Below are positions 50,959 to 61,600 of a stretch of DNA of 64,000 nt, piece by piece. The stretch comes from Bursaphelenchus xylophilus (taxonomy: Eukaryota; Nematoda; Chromadorea; Rhabditida; Aphelenchoididae), in NCBI GenBank assembly GCA_904066235.2, contig CAJFCV020000005.1:7311501-7375500 (forward strand), written 5' to 3'. Below the pieces are notes generated by a model. It was not told the origin of the DNA. It worked only from the letters and a program-made list of their open reading frames with translations, and did not search any database. A program made the translations under genes and the position numbers. How positions within the stretch are numbered: the first letter of the stretch is position 1; the number at the start of each line of letters is the position of its first letter.

Positions 50959-52031
50959 ATGATTTGGAAGGAGATCATCAGCAACATCGCCTTGAGTTGC
51001 GTCATCGGCGTGGCGTTGTTATTGGTGATTATGGTCGTATTTCTGTTCTTATTGGTACTCTCATTGACCTTTGATTGTTGGTGGACTATCGGTAAGTTGG
51101 CTATAAAAACCCCTTTTTTTTGATAGCAGTAGTAATGAAGGAAGTCTTCAGACATGGCATTCAGATTTTCTTACATATTTTGCACATAGGTTCTGAACTA
51201 GCCACAAATAATTTATAGAAAGAAGACCGTTGACAATCTCGGTATCCTCTGAAAAGGCTCAAACCTTCAAGGAATAATTTAAGACTATTTAAGAACCCAT
51301 ATCCTTTCAAGAAAATATGAATGCCCCACTTGAAAGACTTCCCTAATAATTTTGTCATCTCAAACTTCGAAAGCATGTTTCTTTTCGCCGCGAGCTCTAC
51401 GCCATTTCCCTTTTGATCCTTGTTTTTCTCATTAGCCTGTAATGTTTGTCAAGACCAATCATCTTTTTTCGTTGGCAATTAGAGTTCTACTATACTTTTA
51501 GTATTGATAAACAAGGCTAATGAAACCGACCCCCTACAACGAGTTTTTAGCCTTTTTGGACCTGTTAAACCAAGACAGTGATAAACAATTTATCTATTAT
51601 AACAACTTTATCGCGTCACGACCTCGCGGAAAATAAAGAGCCGTCGTAAATTAAATAACGCCCCTGCGGAAAAACAAACCAAAATCTAAAATGCCTAAAC
51701 AGTAATTAAATCACCATTCTTTAGAGTTCGTGTAAGCAAACAATCTCAGCAGAAAAATTTCGAATTTTGTGAGGGGAATTTATATTATACAAGGCAGAAG
51801 TTAATCAGAAACTACAAGGGGTTAGGGTGTTTCTGAATTAAGAAACGCTTCAAATTTTCTAAAACAGTAGTTTCAGGTCGATTCTTCAATATCGAAGAGG
51901 ATACGCAGGGCCTTTTGGGAGTAGAGAACGATCCCGACGCCAGGTTCCGACGCCCCTGGATGATTCGCCTACAGAACGGCAAGGTCCACACAGTCAAACC
52001 CACCAGCATCTCGGACCTCGAAATGGTCTAA
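50959..52031 (+). CDS. 95-aa single-span membrane protein, family unknown
   Basis: Two exons, 50959-51091 and 51877-52031, join in phase 1 across a 785-bp intron with GTAAGT donor and TTTCAG acceptor, giving 95 aa. Residues of about 9-36 (IALSCVIGVALLLVIMVVFLF and onward) form one long hydrophobic helix. A TFDCWWTIGRFF juxtamembrane stretch and a polar tail (IEEDTQGLLG, MIRLQNGKVHTVKP) follow. The start is the first in-frame ATG after a good acceptor. AATAAA lies at 52180-52185. The alsin homologue starts 0.6 kb downstream on the same strand, so the two could share an operon. I do not recognise the family. Confidence 0.68.
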
Positions 52032-52640
52032 CTCAACAAAATATTCTCATTCATCAACGGGTTTCATGTCACTGCGATGTTATTTCAAATTTATATTGTA
52101 CTAGACTCAGACAATGTTATTTTGAACTCAAATCCCGGTGAAAGTTTGTAAAAAGTCCCCTTTTTGTATTTTATGAACAAATAAACTGGTTCAAACCATG
52201 TGTCCGACTTCAATCCGAGCCATCAACAAGATGAGTCAACCTCCGCAAAACATTTCGCGACAATTTCGATAAAAGTAGCTTGGATTCTTTTGTAACTTTG
52301 TTTTCAAGCAATCTGCTCTTTCAGCAGTCAATGATTTACGTCGCTACTGCTTTGAAAATAGATTTTCGTCCTGATTTCTTCAAAACCCAAGGAGTTTTTG
52401 AACAAAATTGCCACTTCTTTTGCCAAAAACTGAACAAACGGACTCCAACGTCAATCATTCTGTCCCTTTTATCCACAAATTCACCTCTTTCACCCGTCAT
52501 TTGAGCTCCCTGAAATTTTTGCTCCAATTTTGGAAGTTTGTCAAGTCTCTCTCCAACAGGCGGAACACTTGACACATTTCGGGTATTTTTCGGAAAATAA
52601 AAAGAATTTTTGTGGAACTTACCATAAATTGATTTAGAGT
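52032..52640 (+). other. spacer before the alsin gene
   Basis: Holds the 3' UTR and AATAAA (52180-52185) of the small membrane protein gene, then T-rich sequence ending in the acceptor-like gatttag just before the alsin ATG. No separate gene seen. Confidence 0.45.
52631..52637 (+). other. candidate trans-splice acceptor gatttag
   Basis: gatttag lies three bases before the ATG at 52641 and has no coding exon upstream. It is a plausible spliced-leader acceptor for the alsin homologue. Confidence 0.35.
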
Positions 52641-55600
52641 ATGCGGTACGAGTGGACGGATGATAAAGACAATGTGCATTTGTTATCAGAGAAGGAATTG
52701 TCATTGGAATCTGCGACTTACTACAACAACACCTTTTACGTCTTGCAAAATGGAGTTTTGGTACGGTTTTTGCTTTTGGTTTTGAACGTTTAGAAATGGA
52801 ATTGGTCATTGAGGGTTAAGGGGCTGTGTAAGACTAGAAATTTCAGAATAAATATCTAGAAAATGGAAGTTTCGAAGAGATTTTTACACCGACCGTTTTC
52901 AAGCGGATATACGGGGATCCCACTCATTTCTTGGCCGTTTCCAAGGACGGCGAAGTCTATTATTATGAGAAATCAACCGGTAATTTCCTTGTGCAGAAGA
53001 TTGTTTATGCTGGGATTCGACAGACATGTGAGCATGGAGTTCAGGGCATTCCAAGGTACATTCGGCATTCATTTTGATGTTGCTATGGAGTTTTTATGTT
53101 CGTACTCTATAATTATTGTTACAGGGTGCTCAAAGTAAAGTCTGTTTGTCTCACTGAGACTTCGGCTGTTTTTGTATGCCAGGATGGGCAGCTTTGGTCG
53201 TTTAATTCATCTGTATTCGAAGCCAAAACTGAAGTTATCTATGCGACCAAGATCGAATTGAATAAATGTGCTTATAAAGTCCGTCAGCTAGTTGCAGGAA
53301 GGTTGGTTTGTGTTCTTTGAGTTCATTTTGTCTTTAGGAAACATTGTGTGGCATTAGTGGACTTTGCTAGTGCCAATAATCAGAGTAAAAACGAGAATAA
53401 TGTTGTCACCGAGTGTCAGAAATGCCGAGACTTTGAGAATCTCAGATTATCAACGCTTATGGAAGCTGCTGATGAGAAATACGTCGCGAAGGACGAAAAT
53501 GTAGGTTTATAAAGATAATTTTATTGCCTAAAATTGTTTTCATCCATGACCATTTCCAGAAAGAAGACATCGAAAGCTCAGCAGAGCAGACTCCATCAAA
53601 GCCAGGACTTGACCGGTTCTTCTCCAGCTTCAAATACCCGTTCTTCAAGAAGTTAAGTGTGAGATCTCGTGGTCCCCAATCGCGTTGGTATGCTATGCCT
53701 CCAGGCAGTTCACGAACCTTTTCCGATACCGATAACAGCTCGGAAAATGGGGTTGGTGGAATCGAACTCTCGACTTGGCACTCTTCCCAGCAGGCCAATT
53801 CGAATTCTCTTGGGCTGAATGGAAGTGTGGCCTTTAGTTTTGTCAGTTTGGATAATTTGGTGTCATCCTCAGGTAAAACAGTTAAAATTTTGTTTAATTA
53901 AATAATATGTGTTTCAGACGACAGTTCCGTCGGACATGCCGAAACTGATCTTTCGACTTTGGATCAATCATTGTTATCGAACAATTTCCATTCTTTTGTC
54001 TCGCCTCAAGTTGCTAATACTTTTTGTGAAGTCTGGGCATGGGGAGCAAACGATCTCGGTCAATTGGGAGCTGGAAATGCTGTGCCAACGTAAGTTATGG
54101 CGTCAAAATTTTGTTGGAAGCCTATTTTACATCAAATCTGTCGCAAAGAACACCAATTTTTATTACTTTAGGCGTATCCCGAAGCGAGTGAAGGTACCAC
54201 AGGGTCCAGTAATCAAAATTAGTGCGGGATATGATCACACTTTGGCGTTGCTGAGTACTGGGGAGGTTTATGGATGGGGATCCAACAAAAATGGGCAACT
54301 GAAGATTGACAGTGCCGAGTTTATCTCCGAACCGATATTACTCAAGGTAAAATAATGTAACCTTTGATGAATTTTTTTCTTTAAGAGGAATGTAAATGCC
54401 TAAAAATTGAGTAAGATTTATTTCCAGCTCGGTTCCAAGGTTTGTGTGATCGATGCCACAGCCGGAGGCGATGTTTCCACAGTAATTGTGAACTCAGAAG
54501 ACAACTCGAATGTTGTCGCTTGTCGATTCTCCCGATCTCATTCATCCTCTTCCAATGGAGTTACATCAAGATTGGACTGTCTGGAGAAGCTGGGGTGCCC
54601 ATTGAATATCACTGCCTTCGATGGGGGCAACAAACTTTTGGTCGGATATCTGAAATCCGACTGTAAAAAAGTGGAGAACGCTGTTCAGACATTGTGTAGA
54701 GTTTTACTGTCAGTCAGAGCGAGCTGCCAACTATCACAATTGGCTCAGAATATCAAAGAAAAAGGTAAGAACTAGTCGTGGTTTTTATTATTTTGTTCTG
54801 ACAGATGAGTCATATTACACTTGATGTTTTTAGCCGAAAGAGAGCCCTTGAATCATGTCAGTGGCACCCTGTGGCATTGGAGTGCTGTACTATCAAGAGT
54901 CGCCGAGTTGTTGCTGTTCTCGGTGACTGTGAATGGTTCTGTGGATCTTATGCCGTCTTCCACATGCGATCTCACATTTGATGCAGTTTTGAAAGCGATG
55001 CTGAAGATGCATTTCGCGAGAATTGATGCTGTAGCTCAGGGATGCTTCCATGATCTCAATTTGCGGTAAGTTGATTGGCAGGGTATTGGTGATAAGTGTG
55101 GGCCAGGGGCTTTTATTCCAACAGTTATCAAAATCGAGCTCTGAATTTTGAGCTATTTGCATTTTATATTCACCGTCGATAACCCAATTTCAGTGACGAA
55201 ATCAAGAAGCAAGTGGATCAGCTTTCTCTGGAACATGAAACCGAAAGCAGCAAGGATTTCAAACGTCTGATCGGCCTCTTCGCCGTGCCACAAAAGCAAT
55301 TTCTCTCTCTTCACGGAGTAATAAACACCATTTTGGTAAGTCATTACTCTTTTTTTTGTCTGCGCATCCTATCAAAAGCTGTATCGAGTACTGTTCCCTT
55401 TCTGGTTTGTAATTCCATTCGTCGAATCGGTTTTTTTTCGATGAGTTTTACAACTGTTTAACCCCTTTTTCCAAGTGTAAAATTAAATGTTTTGAGTTGG
55501 GGGAACCCGAAAAAATGTATTCGAAAGGCGTAATTACCTTCTTTTCTTGTCGAAAAACACTTTAAAGCCTGAGGGGATTGATATTAGATGGAGAACGGCG

Positions 55601-58600
55601 CCATTTTAATCGAATTATCATTGTAAAACGCCCCGAAACAAGTGGAATTCAGCGAAAATATCCGTGGCATTTACGCTATCAATTTATAAAACACAATTTA
55701 GACCCCAAAGAGTTGAAAATTTAACAGTATTGCGAATTGAGTATAGTTTGAATGCAAAAAGAGTTAATTTAAATCAATTAATTGATTGGAAACACGTGTA
55801 AAAGATGTTTTTAACGGGTTTGGGGCTTTAAAATGACTTCAAATCAGTATTTTTAATCAAGTTTATTATTTATTATTGCGTTTCTTTATACAAAAATTAC
55901 CGGGGGCCAACAACTATTTACATATGAACAATATAACTATTTACAATCACAGCTTTGTACATGATGTTTTTTGGGTTTTTGAATATTTACATTTTGGAGA
56001 GCGAATCTTTGGTTAAAACTGTACAGAAAATGGAAACCTGAGACCATAGAAGTAAAATAATAACAAAGTAATGGAGAGATAGAAGGAATCTAGTTCAAAT
56101 CAGTTCGGAAACCCTCCTTGAATCCCCTCGATTTGCTCAGCTCCAGCTTTAACGAAGCCGAACAATCACAGCAGATAGTGCAGATCATTCCAACAGGGTA
56201 CCCCTTTCCGTCAACACAGCCATTCATAGCAACGAAAGTCTTGTGACATTGGGAGTCGGGGCCGTTGAGATCCTTCTTCAGAACCAAATTCATGTCCTCA
56301 TCATTGGCCACAGGTCCGTCACAGCCGATCATCTGGCATTTTGGCTTGGCCACTTTCTCCAGATCCGCTCCTTCCATGAAGAAAGCGGCTGGATTTGTGA
56401 TGGCTCCCTTCCCTCCACCGAACTGACGAACACTCTCGCTGAGGGGAGTTCTGAAGCCACCAGTGAATTTCGGAGCCACTCCAATTTGAGCCGGAGCCTT
56501 GTATTCGCTGGGTTGAACGTTGAGTTGGACTTGTGGAGGGGACGCGATTAGGAAAGCGTCAGCTGTCTTGGGAATCTCGGCTTCAGTGGCAATTGGCTCA
56601 CCATACCCGGCAAACGCACTGACGTCATCGTTCTCAGCCTCTGCACTGGCGATCACAGCACCCTGAGCTCGAATCAAGGGCATGTTGTAGAAGGAGAGAG
56701 GTCGATATGCGGGTTTCGAGTTGTCGGGTTGAGGTAGCGAAGGAATAGCGTTGGCCAGAGCCAAAATTGCTAGGAACACTGTGTATTGCATAGCGTAATT
56801 TCTGAAAAAGGATACTGTAGGGATGTTTAAGGGATGAGTAATAAGAGATCGCGGCTATAAAAACAAAAAGGAAAGGAACGAAGCATCGAAAAGACGGCTT
56901 CTTTCAGCACCCCGAATACTGACACGCTTGGAAGCCGTGGAATGTTGGAATGGTCAAGTTTGGCGTTCCAATCACTCCGCCGTTCGACTTTTATATTTGG
57001 TTCGGGGCAGTGTTTTTTTCTTCGCGCGCCAAGCTGCCCACTTACCTTCTTTTTTCTCGCCCAATCGGTGGGTTGAACTTAAAATAACGACGAAAGAGCA
57101 CGGCAAAACAAGAGGTCGCCCGTCTCGGCTTCATCGACGACCCCCATCGTCCCCTCGAGGCGGGCGTCGGTAAACAAGCCCCAAGGCTTTCGCGGCCCGA
57201 AAACAAGTCGTTCATCATGAGAGACTGTTTTGGCTGGAATGCCCGGAATGGCGCTCGATCGAGTTGATTCAAGGGGATGAGATGGAACGCTGAACGATGC
57301 CTTATGACGTCTTCATGAACCAAACGTTCTCGCCGACTTCTTTAATTGATAATTGAAGAGATTGATGACAAGGTTTATCAGTTTGACGGACAGTTTTGTG
57401 CCATGTTTTCGAAGTCGGATCGGAATTGATGAGGCGAGATTTTCGGGCGGTAATCGAGGTCGTGCGTAAACACATTGTAATACAGTATTATGATGAAATT
57501 TTTGAAATCCTATTGAGTTGAAAATAGGGTTTTTTGGTGAGAAAATATTCGACTTGAAGAGAAAGAACAGTGTAACAATTTGGAATCTTGGGCAAAGGAG
57601 CAAAACCGTTAGTCGTAATAAAATTGTTATCTTTTGACAAACTGTTACTCTCTCAATGGTCTTTATGCCCGGCCTTATCCAAGTTTACACCGAACCCCTG
57701 ATCTTCCCCAATGCACTTTAAACATTTCACTATGTTCCGAAGTTGTTATGTTTAAAAAGTTTACAACATACGACAATACCCCACCAAAAGGTCATTTTCC
57801 ATTCCGGGCATTTCTCAACGTTGATGGTAAATGATCACGACACAAGCCGAGGGGCTTGAATTGTTGCCAAAATCGTTTCGAAAGACCTTGAACGTGTGAA
57901 TTGTTGGAATTTGTTCTTGATCGTACTTTTGCGAAGAATTTGAAAACAACGAGAGAAAAGAAATTATTTTTTGGGCGGCTATAATGATAAACAACAACTC
58001 GGTCAAGACGTTGGCGACGGTGGCGCCATTATCGCGCTCATTTTTCAGTCATCCCCTCCGGCGATTCTTTTTCACTTCATTCGTCTCCACGTAATCAATG
58101 CTGTCTGCGATACGAAGCAGCGGGTTGATGGAAAGCGGTTATTTTTATCGTAGCCAGTGAGTAACCCATCAGAGTTGAGCCTGATTGTGTTACAATTGAC
58201 CTTGATTCCGTCACTTCGCTTCCAATTTGTTTTTTGTTTCGCATAAATTGGAGGAAACATTCCGAAAAACATTTGCCTTTTCGTACTATTACAACTGTCA
58301 CAAGACTCGTAAAATGGGATAGCAGACATTGAGTAAAGAGGTTAATGGCCGTTTTATGGCTTTGCCTTTTACTTTTAACTTGATCGTTGGCGCCTTCTCA
58401 TCGATATCAAATTACAATGTTGCATGTTTGAAAAACGAGGAAGTTTAGAGACGAAATTGCCGATGATTAGAAAGTATTCTTCGGGATAATCAATAAGAAA
58501 TGTGCTTCATGAACTCTTGGAAAATTTCAAAGAAAGCCGAAACATCCCCTTTTTAGGAGGCAAACGCCTGAATATGAGGTGTTTTGGCTTTAAATACATA

Positions 58601-61600
58601 ATCAAGGTAGGCCAACTTCTGTTTAAATCTGGGTGAGGGTTACTGTTCGATAAATTCCCTTGAGAATTAGAAATTGTTTTTCTTTTTGGTAGACAGCCTT
58701 GTTTTGCTTCATTAACCTTGCAAGGACACTTTTTTTCGGATAATTGGTAAGGAAATCTTATTTTCTCATTGATTTATTTGAGACCGAGAAGTCAAAAACT
58801 TTCTTACAACTTTGTTTTTGCCCAAAAACAAGATTGGAATGGCTCAAAAGTCATCGAAACCTAAGATTTTCAAATTCCCATTCTTCAATTTGTAACCCAT
58901 CGATCAGCTTGGAATTGAACCCTTCTTGTCGACAGAGTTGTTTTTGGTTTCAAATTCTCGAGTTGTAAAGAGAAATTCTCATCAGTTTCTCTCTCTTTCT
59001 GATTTCAACGAAGGTCCACTCGACTTGACCACCGTCGGTGTAATGTTCCCTTTACACTCGACTCGGTATGACAAATGGCTTTGCGATGTTCAGCGAAACC
59101 CCAATTTAGAAGTGAATTTGAACGTCCTCTTTGAATTTAATAATTTACGACCATTTTTTTGGTTTGGAGTTTAGGAGTCCTTAAGCAGGAATGTCAGCAC
59201 AATATTAGGGTTGTTGTTTCTGTAGAAAGTGGATAGTTTCGGAAATTTTTATCGGGGTAGAATTAGAGTCTTTTAATGTTTTTAGATACAATTTTGTGGG
59301 ATTTTTGGTGTAGTGTAAAGTGTATAATTGAAAATTGCATATTTTCCAGAATTTTATGCAAACGCTTATGTTAGTTCTCTTTCCGTGTTGTTCGGGGTAA
59401 TCTCTAAAGGTCTTGTTGTCGATTTAACGACCTTAACTTTGCTCTTGGGTCTCTGATACTTCCACCAAAATTGTCTTCAATTCTTTTGAAGCCAATTGTT
59501 CGATGAATCACTCACTGGAATCCGCACGCTCATTTGATGTCTTGTATAATATCCTGCTTGACCGAGGTTAGTGTGCCCTTTCTCGAAAGACCATCAGAAT
59601 CCCAAAAAAGTAACAGACATCACATTCTTCAACCCTTAATAGCCACTGGTTCCTGGTAGGGGGAAGGTCAGAGAATGGAATTCACAAAAAAACGAACAGA
59701 AAAGACTAATCCCCCCTCACTTCATCAACCGAATTCATCACCCAAAATCATCGTTGCCGGAGTGCCGATGGAATGTTAATGGGCTTATGTTTTTCCCGCA
59801 AAAAATCCCAATTTTCAAAAACCGAAATGCACGAATTCAGAATCTCGGAATCAGAGAATCCCCTCTAAAAATGATTTCACGGCTTTTTGCATCGACGGAA
59901 TTTGAAAATAAATTATTTTGGAACGCTGACGCGATTAACGGAATAGTCAGCGACCAAAGAGTGGATAAAAAGTTGTGTAAAAATTATTGTCAACAACAGA
60001 ATTCAAGGTCATTCCGAATTGTGGTCAAGCCCCGAGGGCTAAAACTGGTTTTTATAGAGATTCCGTGATAAATCACAAAATGTGTTGCTTACAATTAAGT
60101 TGTAATTGAAAAACAAGGAAGTCATGAAACTGTACGAGGACCTTTAGAAATCGTAACCTTAACGAATTTATGGATTTCCACGAAAAGTTCAAGGCAGTAA
60201 ACGCGTGGGAGGCAACCGTAACTTTCCGTCGTTTTACAGTTTTTATGATGCGAAATGCTGTAAAATTGAAGGGGATATTAAGTTTTCTACATCAATATTG
60301 CAATAGAAATTATCTGACATCAAAATTGACAAAAATAAACAAATTGCACTAAAAATGTTATGTGTAATATAGTTAAAGCCATCAAAAACGCTTTTCAGAA
60401 TGCTAACAAGGGCGCCACATTCTTCAAGAAACTCGAGAATGACCTCGATAGAGCGGAGAAATGGGCCAGACTCACCTGGCAAAACAACGAACATTACCCC
60501 AGAGAGAATGGAGTTCTTTTGGCCGGATTCACAGAAGAACCGGTTTGTAAGATCAAGAATAAAAATACGGCCTCCCCACTGGCAATCAGACAGTTCCTTG
60601 GCCGCCAACGCACCTTGATGATGGTGTGGAGCGATGCGGTGGATGTGATTCAGCACGAAATCATCGTCAGATTGGCTTATCCTCTGCTGAAAATCGAACG
60701 ATCTGTGGATAATCTGGTCACAATCTCGCTGAAAGACCCCGAGAACTTTTTCGAAGTCGAGTTCCAAAGCCCTGAAGCTGCAGTAAGCAACATTTTTGCA
60801 CAATTTCGTGAAAACATGTCTAGTGCTGTTATCGTATTTTTGCTGTTTATGTCGGTTAAATTGTATTAATTATTTGTATTTTAGTCTGAATTTCTCGAAA
60901 TGACTGCCCAAGCTTGCGAGTACGCGAGGCTGCGGATCTCTTATGCCCAAGGTCAATTACAATTCCCTCAGCAAAGATTAACCTTCGAGACAAGGGTTAG
61001 GCATGCCAGATATCACTTCTCAGCGATGCATCCCAGGTTCCCTGACTGTGATTATGATGGGGATTGGTTGGATGGACAACCTCATGGAAAGTAAGAACCA
61101 TATCTTACCGTAGTTTCGGCAAAATTTTGATTTTCGATGGTTTTTCGCCTATTATGATATGTATTTTTTTCAGAGGTCAACTCAAATTCCCGGATGAACG
61201 AAAGTATAAAGGACGTTTTGCCTACGGGCAAATTGATGGAATGGGTGAATTCTTCAATAATAAAGCGCAAACTGCGGAAAATACTACCGGCTCTGCAACT
61301 CCTTCAGCTCAGCAGTCATCTTTAATGAACAGCTTCTTTTACTCCCAACCCAAATGTGTTTTGGACTCGGTTAGATGGGTGAAAGGAAGGTTCAAGGATG
61401 GATTACTTCATGGATTGGGATCGGCGACGTATGTTTCAGCTAAAAAAGTTTTCCGATATCCGTACCTAGTGTAATATAAGGACCAAGTGTAATATATTTT
61501 TATCGGAATTTCGTTCGGAAATGTGTGTAAAATCGGCCTGAGATTCATAGTCTTTGTAGATTTGTGAATGGTGATACCTACGAGGGCTATTGGGCCAACG

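Larger units (their letters stand above)
55336..60398 (+). other. 5.06-kb intron of the alsin homologue
   Basis: Far longer than the gene's other introns (mostly 50-450 bp). It contains the opposite-strand secreted-protein gene at 56090-56791 and its upstream region; the rest shows no supported exon. The acceptor cttttcag at 60391-60398 is chosen because it keeps phase 0 (IL to NANKGATF). The alternative at 60372 breaks the frame. Confidence 0.8.

Noticed and set aside
57042..57603. Minus-strand frames upstream of the nested gene
   Set aside because: No signal peptide, domain or donor joining them to the gene at 56791.
60372..60398. Alternative alsin exon start after atatag at 60372
   Set aside because: It would need phase 1, whereas the previous exon ends in phase 0; the acceptor at 60398 fits.
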